Shown: one piece after another, positions 1-8,960 of the stretch | Layout of the letters: every line of letters starts with the position of its first letter | Position numbering within the stretch: the first letter of the stretch is position 1 | Assembly (NCBI GenBank): GCA_003550305.1 | Contig: QKYT01000288.1 | Coordinates: 118,341 to 132,136, forward strand | Direction: 5' to 3' | Length of the DNA: 13,796 nt | From: Glomus cerebriforme | Lineage: Eukaryota; Glomeromycota; Glomeromycetes; Glomerales; Glomeraceae | The notes under the pieces: model-generated | Told to the model about the DNA's origin: nothing | The model's input: only the letters and a program-made list of their open reading frames with translations | The model's database searches: none | Program-made: the position numbers and the translations under genes

Positions 1-125
1 AAAATTCAGTATAATTGTTTGTATAATTATTGTGTAATTGTTTTGTGTAATTATCATATAATTATTATTGTGTATAATTGTTTTGTGTGTGTGATAATAA
101 TTATTGTGTAATTATTGTGTAATAA
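1..125. repeat. Low-complexity TG/TAATTA-rich repeat
   Basis: The tract consists of degenerate units built from TAATTATTGTG and GTGTAATTGTTTTG, with a short GTGTGTGTG run near 86-94. It has no open frame of note. It looks like a decayed micro- or minisatellite that begins outside the window on the left, so its full extent is unknown. Confidence 0.75.
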
Positions 126-3100
126 TGAACATCGTGAAAATTTTTTTTTTTTTAATAATTAATTAATAAAAAAAAATATTATGTAATTAAAATAATCCTT
201 AAAAAAATTATGAATTTTAAAAACTTTTATTCAACAAATACTGTGAACCTTTTTTTTTTGATGGAATGGTATGGAAATTGAAAGAAGAAATAAGATTAAG
301 TTATAAGATGTAAATAATCAAACAAATTGGTTTAGCATAAGAACAAGCCAACATATGATGATAACAATAAATCATATTGTTTTCATGGATGAATTGAGAT
401 AAAAATGAATCTAGAAATTAATAATGATGTGGAGAAATAAAATAATTAAAAATAATTAAAAAGTAAATAAAGTTTGTTGTGTGAAAATTATGGGATGGAA
501 AAAATTAATGGGTAAACAAATATTAATATAGAAAACAAATAGAACATCATATGAAGAATGGGTTTATGGGATAAATGACATTAAAGAAATGGGTATAACA
601 ACAAAATTAGAATTGAACAAATAAATATATAATAATCTAGAATAAATAGTTATTAGTATAGAAAACACATGCTGTAGTAATAATATTAAATTTGGTTTAT
701 TATTACTTTATTTTTTATAATTTATGCAATTTTCATCAAACTTATTACAATAACTAGTAAAGAATTGAAATTAGATTTTTCACAACCACCACCCATACCT
801 GTATTAAAAAAATCTATTTTAAAAATTTTCTATTATAGTGTTATTTTACAACTCATAAGGGTGAATTGTTTTGAACATAAACATTAAACTATAAAGAAAT
901 TAGCAATTATATTCAATGACTTTTCTTAATTTATTAGACAATATTTAAAAGTCACAAAATAAATATTTGATTGATTTAAAATTAATATTAAACAATAATA
1001 TTTTTATTTGAGTAATTAGTAAGTAAAGATGAAGAAATTATTTCACATGCAGCTTAATAAAATCAGCTATTATTATATTGTTGTTGATAATAGAAAATTC
1101 TTTTATTATTACATTAGTTTCTTTACTTTAATAATAAACATGTAAAATAAGAATTTAGATAGGTACAATATTTAAAAAATCTATTAAATATAAGATAGGT
1201 TTTGCCATACTTTCCTAAAACTCAGCTTTACTTCTTCCAGGAATACTATGGTAATATGTATTTTGCCAGGAATAAAATATTATTTTTAAGATTCATCAGT
1301 TGCTAGGAGTATATATAATAGATTACTAAAAGAAAAGGAATTATTATAAAAGTAAAAAAAATATTCTCTTAAATATAGTAAAATAATTACATTTAAAAAC
1401 AGATAGCAAATTAACTAAATTTCATTAATTAGAGATTAGTTATAACTATTTAGAATATGATATTTTCTTATTATCAACCTCCAAAAATGTTAATAACCTT
1501 TTTTGTATCCTAACACTTTTAAATTTTGTTATATTGTGTAATCTTTATTAAAAGCAATATAAATAGAAATATTTTCTATATGATTAAACTCATAAGAGAA
1601 GAGCTTCAGTTAAAGCTTTTAGTTATAGAAGTAGAGAATATAACAACAGTCAGCAATGAAATATGAGAAAAATTTTTAGAAAAAAAGTAAAAGACCTTAT
1701 ATCTGATCTCAAATGAAATTACACAAACAACTTATAAGACTTAAATGACAACACATATTATATGAAGAATTAGTTCTTAAGCATATGTCAGTTTGTCTCA
1801 ATCCATTTTGATCAATTGTTATCATCACCAATAGAGACTTAAAAAGATTTATATACCATAAATTGCTTTGCTCTTATCTAGTAATTAATATTACATTATC
1901 CATTAAAAATTTTAAAGTAAAATCATTTTATATACACCTATATCAATTGCACATATATGTTTTTTGTTATTATACATAATATCATAGAAATCATATGATC
2001 AGAGTAATGTTACTTGTTTAAACTAATTTTCATTCCTAAACTGGTTGCAAATTTTTCAGATTTATCAATTTTTCATTTTTTAATAAAATTGTTGAGTTCA
2101 AACTTTAGTAATTTGCCACACAATGAATTGTAGGTAACAATACTAAACTTGTTTAGTATAAGGTCTTACAATACATCAGGCAAATTTTAGGTCAATTTAT
2201 CATCATTATACTCCTTCTTTATGTATTACACTACTTTCTGCTTATGTATTGTCACCCACTCATTCTCTTATCTAGGAAATTCCCCTTTTCAAGTGCACTG
2301 TAGAAATATATATGAAGTTAAGCCAAAACATTTCATAATATTTGGAATCAAAATCAGAAATTAGGCTAAAAATAACTTTTGAAGTTTCTGGCATTGAGGA
2401 GATGTGCATAGTCCTTCATTCATAGAAGGATCGATTTCTTTTATACTGATAAAAAATTTGTAATTATCAAACTTAAAATTTATCGCATCTGCTATAAGTC
2501 CATTCCTATAAATACTTGAAAGACATGCTTTCATAAGAGCTACAAATAATTATAAAAATAAATATGTAATAATACATTGCAACAATATGAAGAAACTTTT
2601 GTGCTTGACCATACTCATGTTCATTTGAAGTGGTTTATATTAAACTGTTTAAAGAATATCTATTGCTTTAGTTAAAATAAAGAATCTAATAATGAGACAT
2701 TGGTACATATTAGTATGTTTGAATTAACAAAATATGTATTTGTTATATTTTGTAAAAACAAATAAATGGGATTAAAGTGAGTAACTGCACACAAATTATG
2801 CAAATTATAAAAAGAGTAGCAGGGAATGAAAAACTATAGGAAACAAGAAAGCTATTAAACAAAATTATTTTGTGTTTTCTACATTTGTAGTAATAGGATC
2901 TGGCATTATTCAATATATTTAAGATGATTTTGTAAGTTAAAAGTTGGTTGTCAATATATTCAAGACAATTTACTAGTTAGAAATTTAATTGTTTATATGT
3001 AAATTAGAATCCAACAATTCAAATTCAAAGAAGGAAATATTCATATTCTTATCCTTATCAGATAATCTCAACGCAAATGAGGCAGTTTAATTGTACTTAT

Positions 3101-3960
3101 ATTTCATGTATAACGATTCATGTACTGTAATGGTTAGTCTTAGAAAATCTTTGTCTGGGTTGGGTAAGAATTAAACAAAATAAACATTAATTTACTATTT
3201 TGATCAATAAGAAGAGTATATCAGTTAATTAGAATATAAATTTGTTAAGTTCAAAAATGAATAGCACGATTTAATTATTTTAATTCCAAGTTTTATATAA
3301 ATTGTATAGTTTATAGTTTTTGTATCATATGAACCAATAATATAGTGAAAGTCAGTCAGAAAAAATTTCAAAGTTCATAACTTTTCATATAAGAGTAATA
3401 GGATTATGGTGGTTAGAGTTTAAATGCATTTTCAAATAATACATTCACATTGTTTTTATATTGTTAGATTCGGATACAAATATAATTTATTTACAAATAT
3501 TTTACATTAATGTATCTCAGATTTATGATTCTTAGAAGCTTTCATTTAATATTAATCCTGTAAAAAAATTTTATTAACAATCACTTGATTCCGTGTGATT
3601 TATTCTTGAAATTAAATAACTTTAATAAATCTAGATTGAGATCTGAAACAATGTACAAACTACAAAATTTCTATTAAAAACCAAATATGAGAAGTTCGAT
3701 TTCCTATTTTGTTTAAAAGCTTTATATTTCCAATTTCCAATTGAAAAATTATTTTGTGATGCAGGAAAAATAGAAAACCATTTGTATAATGTAAAGTTTA
3801 AAATAAATGAATTTCAGAAGTTTATAACAAAAATGTTTTATGTGAGCTGGACATTAAATTTTGAAATAAATATCGAAAATTTGTTTTATTAATTTCAGTA
3901 AATTAAATGATAAATGATTTTTAATTTCTTTATATTCTTAATCTAATGAAGTAGGATTAA
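126..3960. other. Long AT-rich intergenic region, no gene recognised
   Basis: No frame of useful length with coding character was found on either strand. The region is AT-rich with many homopolymer runs and frequent stops in all frames. It holds a 41-base imperfect tandem repeat near 2910 and a small hairpin at 2412-2430 (TCCTTC, 7-base loop, GAAGGA). A 27-codon coding-like patch at 2342-2425 is too short to call. Some stretches (about 1190-1280 and 3330-3440) have more mixed composition than their surroundings and may be old transposon remnants, but nothing diagnostic is visible. Confidence 0.6.
2910..2991. repeat. 41-base imperfect tandem repeat, two copies
   Basis: Unit 1 (2910-2950) and unit 2 (2951-2991) both begin TCAATATATT and both end TTG. 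By eye 29 of 41 positions agree without gaps, and about half of the differences are transitions. There is no clear third copy. In such AT-rich DNA this could partly be chance, but the directly abutting units of equal length favour a real old duplication. Confidence 0.5.
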
Positions 3961-3968
3961 CTCAAAAA

Positions 3969-3990
3969 CGCACCGACTGCGCCACGCCAC
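3969..3990 (-). repeat. tRNA-like A-box island, possible SINE head fragment
   Basis: A GC-rich island (16 of 21 bases G or C at 3970-3990) stands in otherwise very AT-rich DNA. On the minus strand it reads GGCGTGGCGCAGTCGGTGCG. Positions 3984 down to 3973 (TGGCGCAGTCGG) match the pol III A-box consensus TRGCNNAGYNGG exactly, and GCGC..GCG around it could form a tRNA D-arm. It is followed by TTTTTGAG, and I find no B-box (GGTTCGANTCC), anticodon arm or T-arm downstream, so it is not a tRNA gene. The most likely reading is the 5' head of a tRNA-derived SINE or a tRNA fragment. On the plus strand it abuts an 11-T run (3991-4001). Confidence 0.45.
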
Positions 3991-4001
3991 TTTTTTTTTT
4001 T

Positions 4002-4707
4002 AAAAAGAAATGTCACAGATAAAAATTTATAATTTTCGTTACTATAAATAGTTATGATTACCACAATAAAATTTATTTTTACAAACAGAAGAGTTCTATA
4101 ATAAATAATTATTAGAAATAAAGACTAAAAAAGCTTTACTATAAAAAGAAAGTGTAAAAACAAACTTTCATTTATTAAAAAAAACTTTTTTTTTTTTGCA
4201 TAACTACCCCCCTATATGTGAATTAATCATACTTAATTTAGGTTTTTGTTTTACGATTCAAAAAAAACCTGTGATCGTATGAAGATCTTGACTTAAACAT
4301 ATGATCATCAAAAGACAAATGATTAATTGACGAATGATTTAAATGATTCAAATGCTTTGAAATGAACTTCAATCATTTTTACATTTGTCATTTGCAAAAT
4401 AACAAATAATTTAGGATTATGGCAAAGGATTTGGCAAATTCTTTGAATGGTGAATGGTCAAATAGCAGGTTATTTCCGAACACTGATACTCATAAGAAAA
4501 ATAAAAAAAATGATGTATGTAGTCTTTTCTCTATATGACTAATCAGTGAAACGTTGGATTTCATCTATAGAATTCTTTGAAGGAGTTCATATCAGAATTC
4601 ATTCGAAAAACCCTTCCAAGATACAGTTCTAGATTAATCGAATGAATTTGGATTCTTAGATTTTCACGATTCTAATAATTAGAAACTTCCAAAAGAAATT
4701 AGGAATT
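4002..4707. promoter_or_regulatory. Upstream region of the kinase pseudogene with inverted repeats
   Basis: This gene-free stretch contains nested dyad symmetry. GACAAATG at 4314-4321 pairs with CATTTGTC at 4382-4389, and within it several ATGATT/AATCAT pairs occur. CCGAACACTG at 4476-4485 reads CAGTGTTCGG on the minus strand, which resembles hAT-type terminal repeats. An 11-base perfect inverted repeat, AATTCATTCGA (4596-4606) and TCGAATGAATT (4638-4648), has a 31-base spacer and lies about 200 bases before the preferred start codon. An AT-alternating TATA-like run is at about 4778-4792, beyond the right edge of this entry. Promoter function is inference only. Confidence 0.35.
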
Positions 4708-5313
4708 ATGTATAGAATTATTTTCGAAAAAAAGAATTCCCTGATAGTAATTATTTATTCATTTACGCAATTAGAGATAAATATATATATACTGTATGTA
4801 TATACACAAAGTTTTTTTGTTGACTTTCTAAAAATTAACTATAACCAAGTTATGAACGTAATATCTACCAATATGCCTTTAAGTCAACCAACACAAAACA
4901 TACTTGAACCAAAACGTGAAAGGAAGATATTGAAATGTAGTGAATGTAATATAATAAGAAGCACCTTAGACGAAATCCATCAGATTTGTTACGTATGCTA
5001 CAAAACAAAGACATTATTTAAATCAAGCGGAAACAAAGTTATTGATGATTTTATTAGACATACACAAATTAATTATTGTGGTAATGTTGGATGGAAGATG
5101 GAATTTGTTCCTTATGATCAATTTGAAGATATAGAATTCATTGCTGAAGGAGGATTTAGCAAAATTTATAAAGCTACATGGATTGATGGTCCAATTAATA
5201 ATTGGCGTAGTATTATAAATAATACCTATGATGTTTTTCGCAAGCATAATTATACAATTGTTCTCAAAAAACTTAACAATTCTAAAAATGTTACATCAAA
5301 GGAGCTGAATGAG

Positions 5314-5388
5314 GTATGTGCATACAATATTTTGTACTATTAAATAGTGAATCTTAATAATCATAATAAATTAAGTTTTACTATTTAG
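5314..5388 (+). other. Phase-0 intron shared with the paralogous kinase
   Basis: The 75-base intron starts GTATGT after LNE and ends CTATTTAG, after which the coding frame resumes with LKIFYQVF. The kinase on the other strand has its first intron at the same residue and in the same phase (after FINE, 12281-12360), which shows that the position was inherited from a common ancestor gene. Confidence 0.85.
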
Positions 5389-6292
5389 CTTAAGATATTT
5401 TACCAGGTTTTTTCAAAAGGTGGAGGAAGTTTACGCATCAGTAATTATTTTGGGATCACTCAAGATCCCATTACCAAAGATATTATGATTATTATGCCAT
5501 ATTATAATTCAGGTGATTTGATACATTACATTGGCAAAGATTTTTATAATTTTAGTTGGGAGAGAAAGTTGGGTAAAATTTGGAGAATAATAATTGGGCT
5601 TGTCAAGATACACGAATTAGGAATCATTCATAGAGATTTACATAGTGGAAATATATTTGTTAATAGTGGAGATGGCGTGAATCATGTAGTAATAGGTGAT
5701 TTTGGAATAAGCAAATCTGCAACCGAATCTATAGATGATAATGAAAATTATGGTATTATTCCTTATATTTGATCCAGAGATTTTTCAAGGTCGAAAATAT
5801 ACCATGGCATCAGACATATATAGTTTTGGAATGATTATGTGGGAGTTTATGACAGGTAGAAGACCATTTTGGAACGAGATTCATGATATAGAATTGATAA
5901 TTGAAATATGTGATGGTCTACGACCACCGATTGTTACAAATGCACCTGAAGGATATATTGAATTAATGAAAGAATGTTGACATTTTGATCCAAAGAAAAG
6001 ACCAACAGCTACTGATATACGTAATAAAATTATTTGCATATTGAATACTGAAGAACAAAATGCGAAAAATAAAAATCCAACTAAAATTATAAAATCATCA
6101 AATATTGGACCTGTGAAAGTAAATAATCTAGGCGCTATTTATAAGAGCAGACCTTTAAGTAGCATGATTCAATCTGCAATGTCTTTAAGATCAATCTATT
6201 AATTTGGAAACTGGTAAATAATATAAGTGTAATATCAAATATTACTCTTTAATATAATAAATAGTTTAACTGTATTCTAATTAATTATTTAG

Positions 6293-6727
6293 ATCCATTT
6301 TATTACTATCAGAAAAATAATACTATATCTAGTGGTAAGTGTTTATGTTATATCATTTGTGGTTTATATTAATTATTAATAATTGTTATTTTTAAGTTAA
6401 AAGAAAATTTGAAGATTATTCAATTGAAAACAGTAATAACAATGGTATGTCAAAATTAAACTTTATTTGTATTAGCTAATACATCTTAACAAATACACAT
6501 TTAATAATTTAATAATGTTATATAGATCAAAGTATTAACAGGAAAAAGCTATTTGAAATTACTAATAATAATGGTAAATAAAAGACTTTCTTATTCTAAT
6601 AATATATAATATATTGAATTTCAAATTTTAATTGAAAATTTTATATGTTTCTTCAGAATATTTAACTAAAGAAGTTGAATTAGATATTAATATGAATTTC
6701 AATCAATGTCATATTGACAAATTTTAA
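6293..6727 (+). other. C-terminal tail of tiny phase-1 exons (42, 48, 48 bases plus terminal exon)
   Basis: After the kinase domain come exons of 42 (6293-6334), 48 (6397-6444), 48 (6526-6573) and 71 bases (6657-6727). All four joining introns (6214-6292, 6335-6396, 6445-6525, 6574-6656) are phase 1: each preceding exon ends in G and the intron opens GTAAAT, GTAAGT or GTATGT. Acceptors are TTTAG, TTAAG, TATAG and TTCAG. The encoded tail runs DPFYYYQKNNTISS, VKRKFEDYSIENSNNN, DQSINRKKLFEITNNN, then EYLTKEVELDINM and a short end. It is charged and Asn-rich, hence probably disordered. The two 48-base exons both end in AAC/T-AAT-G. Because each internal exon is a multiple of three with equal phases, skipping any of them would keep the frame. 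Confidence 0.75.
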
Positions 6728-6862
6728 ATTTTATTACTTTTTTGCGTATTTTATTTTATTCTTTTTGTTCATAATTAATAATTATATTTTGGACATAATT
6801 TCACTTAGTGCTTTTAATTTTTCATTTTTTTTTTTTTTGTGATTTATCAGCTTGTGTATATT

Positions 6863-6886
6863 AATGTGAATTTTATAATTCACATT
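6863..6886. repeat. Perfect inverted repeat, 10-base arms, 4-base loop
   Basis: AATGTGAATT is followed by TTAT and then AATTCACATT. An outer pair AGCTT (6849-6853) and AAGCT (6888-6892) extends the symmetry with an asymmetric internal gap. It lies about 140 bases past the stop codon of the + strand kinase pseudogene, so it could sit in the 3' untranslated region. It may also be an old palindromic transposon end. Confidence 0.65.
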
Positions 6887-6970
6887 TAAGCTTTACGAAT
6901 TGCAGTAGTGCTATTAGGTAGAATAAATATATTAGAAAGTCTTTTAATTTTTCTAAGATAAATATTAATT

Positions 6971-7006
6971 ATAAATAAGAATTCCTAACTCTGGAATTCT
7001 ATTTAT
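6971..7006. repeat. Inverted repeat, about 14-base arms, 7-base loop
   Basis: The left arm is ATAAATAAGAATTCC (6971-6985), the loop TAACTCT, and the right arm GGAATTCTATTTAT (6993-7006). The arms are complementary apart from one unpaired base. This is longer than the many trivial AT palindromes around it. No function can be read from the sequence. Confidence 0.65.
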
Positions 7007-7932
7007 CAATGACAGTCAGTCAGATTTTAGACAATGTAAATATTAAGTAGTGAAAGTTAAATTTGTAACATATACAGTATATACAGTAGTTTTGTGTAAT
7101 TTCACGTATTGAAGTATGATAAGAATTTGATGACCTTTTATAAATAAACAATTTATAATTTAATTTATTTATCCTGAAAATTCAACAGGTATGGTTAATT
7201 ATTTATCTAGAGATATCTGCTATTTTATTTAAATCAAAAGAAATTGGTTAAGTACTAGTAGTACAGATTATCCATTAAATTATCAATTCACAAAATTTAA
7301 AAAAAAATGTTAATTTTATTAAAAAAATATTCTTTATAATATTTATTTAAAAACCTGATTTTTAGTATTTATTGCTAATAAAAAACAAATTTGCAAACTT
7401 AAAAATAATTAACTAGCAACTGCTGTATATGTATACATGAATTGGTAATAATAAATTTATATCATTGTATTCTGCAAAAAAAAAAATATCTGAAACATCA
7501 AGTAGCTCTTCAATATTTGATATAATATCTTATATTCAAAAAATTTCAATAATCAAAACAATCAAAACAATAATACTATACATATCAGATTTCTTATTTA
7601 ATTCATAATTTTTAATATTGGAGTACTTATGTCAGTTATGAGGCAAATTTTAAGTGTTATAAACCATTTTGTACGGAAGAATATGGTGTAATCTTAGCCT
7701 TGGAAATGTTAAAATGAAAAAGAGAAAATATTATTGATGGTAACTCCTATTGAGTATAGTAACTTACAGTATGAACAAGTATATTATTATTATTTTTATT
7801 AAATACGGTAAATAAATGTTTTTTCCAATTATCAATTGTTCATTTGATTATTTTTAAAAATTAATAGTTTAATTTAAAATGTCTCTAATCCATTTTATCT
7901 TAATAAATCTAAATTAATTTTACTAATTATTA

Positions 7933-8688
7933 TCAATTGTTTATTGTTTTATCCGATTCTATTAGCAATCTCCAACATTGTTTAATATCTCCATTTATAT
8001 AATTTTGTTGATTTTTTCCTCTTGAATTCCTTCATTATCCTTTTCTAATTTACATCATTATTTCTTTCTATTCTAACTTATCATACCTTTTTTTCATATG
8101 TTTTAATTAATATAATAGAACTTATTAACTAATAGAACTTATTAACTTCAAATTATTTTCATATTTTATTTCCTGGGTATACTATTTCTCTTCTCCAGTT
8201 CTCTGGGTATTATTTTATTCAATTATTGCATTCATTATTTTCTCACTTTTTCAACGCTTCATATGTAATCTCCAGTAGTCCTGGCACTTTCTTATTATCT
8301 ATTGTATAATTTCTTCATTTATATACTTCTCCTCAAATTGTTCTTGTTCTTTCCATTTTTCCCGTGCATTTTTATTTTTAGCTTCCTCATTTCTTCTTAT
8401 TGAAATTTTCATTTTCAATGATCTTTATAGTCTTCATCAATTCTTTATTCACACATTTATGTTTAAAAGGTTTAATATGACCACTGCATCTTCTTTTTTT
8501 CTGTTTTACTGTATATTTTGTCCCCATTTTCTGTTAATAAAATTATTTCTTTCTTATCAGTTTGTTTTGTTAAGTTCAATAATAACTTAATTATCTTCTT
8601 TTAGGAAAAGCAAGCTTCGGATTTCAAGTTTCAGTATTTTACAGCTATTCTCAACTAGTAATAGACTTTTTGCTAACAGAAGGTATCT
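7933..8688 (-). pseudogene. Decayed coding region, unrecognised family, charged and Lys/Glu-rich
   Basis: The minus strand is markedly purine-rich and shows coding-like blocks in shifting frames. In order: 8688-8587 (33 codons, including LLLVENSCKILKLEIRSLL); about 8602-8500 (including KEIILLTENGDKIYSKTEKK); 8494-8387 (including RRCSGHIKPFKHKCVNKELM); 8388-8299 (including NAREKWKEQEQFEEKYINEE); 8308-8243 (including KVPGLLEITYEALKK). Weaker blocks follow at 8048 (LEKDNEGIQEEKINKII) and down to 7933 (NGDIKQCWRLLIESDKTIN). Adjacent blocks overlap or abut at single-base shifts, one of them at a seven-A run near 8493-8499, which is what a dead gene accumulating small indels looks like. The Lys/Glu-rich part suggests a coiled coil. 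I do not recognise the family; a transposon-associated protein is a guess. It lies immediately left of the tandem duplication at 8748. Confidence 0.5.
8114..8147. repeat. Perfect 17-base tandem duplication
   Basis: AATAGAACTTATTAACT occurs twice in direct succession (8114-8130 and 8131-8147) with no mismatch. It is inside the decayed coding region and shifts its frame by two, so it is probably a recent slippage or duplication event in already dead sequence. Confidence 0.8.
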
Positions 8689-8747
8689 TTAGAGTTACTG
8701 GATTTTTTAAAATTAAGTAAAATAAGTGAGAAAGGAATTCTAATATA

Positions 8748-8960
8748 AACCAACCAGCCAGTTAGGAGATACTCAACTATCTGACTGGCTTTCCTTGCCT
8801 GAAATGAGGAAGATATCATATACATTATAAGGAAGATAAGAGGGAGTTTAAAGGAGAAAAAAAAACTAACCAGCCAGCCATATATCTGACCGGCTTTCCT
8901 TGCCTGATACGAGAAAGTTCTCATATACAGTATAAAGGAATATAAGAGGGAGTTTAAGGG
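8748..8960. repeat. Two-copy diverged tandem repeat with internal dyad
   Basis: Copy 1 starts at 8748 (AACCAACCAGCCA) and copy 2 at 8864 (AACTAACCAGCCA). Both continue with a TATCTGAC-GGCTTTCCTTGCCTGA block (GGCT at 8787 and 8892), a TCATATACA block, and AGGGAGTTTAA (8841 and 8947). The offset is 116 at the start and 105-106 afterwards, so copy 2 lacks about 11 bases. Copy 1 contains a perfect 7-base inverted repeat, AGCCAGT (8756-8762) and ACTGGCT (8784-8790); in copy 2 the dyad is imperfect. The richer GC content than the surroundings suggests transposon-derived DNA. A 112-codon minus-strand frame over this tract (8673-9011) is a by-product of the repeat and repeats its own peptide, so I do not call it a gene. 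Confidence 0.75.

Larger units (their letters stand above)
4852..6727 (+). pseudogene. TKL-type protein kinase pseudogene, six exons, two frameshifts and one stop
   Basis: Serine/threonine (tyrosine-kinase-like) protein kinase of the family expanded in Glomeromycotina. Exons: 4852-5313, 5389-6213, 6293-6334, 6397-6444, 6526-6573, 6657-6727; every intron is GT-AG, 62-83 bases. Counting from the ATG at 4852: paired CxxC at C29/C32 and C46/C49, glycine loop AEGGFSKI at 98-105, VLK lysine K139, helix-C region E154, HRD at 235-237, N242, DFG at 258-260. Three lesions break it. An extra T at about 5770 shifts the frame after PYI so that the DPEI segment lies in frame +1. TGA at 5978-5980 stands where the family has Trp (MKEC-stop-HFDPKKRP). 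A net +1 shift (perhaps four extra bases) near 6191-6200 separates AMSLRSIY-stop from SINLETD. Exon 2 is 825 bases; removing both shifts makes its length 1 modulo 3, as in the intact paralogue at 11185-12873. The frame is open upstream to an ATG at 4708, but those residues are AT-driven and unlike the family. Sequencing error is possible but would need three separate events. Confidence 0.85.
6728..7932. other. Non-coding region after the kinase pseudogene
   Basis: No gene is visible here. Two perfect or near-perfect hairpins lie within 280 bases of the stop codon and are listed separately. A 13-T run is near 6827. GTACT-AGT-AGTAC at about 7251 is a short palindrome. The rest is AT-rich DNA with stops in every frame. 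Confidence 0.6.

Noticed and set aside
2342..2425. 27-codon coding-like patch (SEIRLKITFEVSGIEEMCIV) on the plus strand
   Set aside because: It looks protein-like but has no start, no supported exon partners and is too short to separate from chance.
3691..3704. B-box-like AGTTCGATTTCC as partner of the A-box island
   Set aside because: It is on the opposite strand, about 280 bases away, and does not match the B-box consensus fully.
3969..3990. True tRNA gene on the minus strand
   Set aside because: Only the A-box and D-arm are present; no anticodon arm, T-arm or B-box follows.
4708..4851. In-frame upstream ATG adding 48 residues to the + strand kinase
   Set aside because: The added stretch is hydrophobic and AT-driven, overlaps a TATA-like run, and does not resemble the N-terminus of the paralogue; the ATG at 4852 is preferred.
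5023..5247. 74-codon frame on the minus strand
   Set aside because: It is the antisense shadow of kinase exon 1, which is supported by motifs and by splicing.
5756..5778. A cryptic intron that would remove the first frameshift
   Set aside because: GTATTATT to CCAG here is only about 25 bases, far below the 62-83 bases of the other introns, and would delete conserved PYI residues.
5770..5980. Alternative genetic code with TGA as tryptophan
   Set aside because: Trp is TGG elsewhere in both genes, and the TGA at 5770-5772 arises from a frameshift rather than from a Trp codon.
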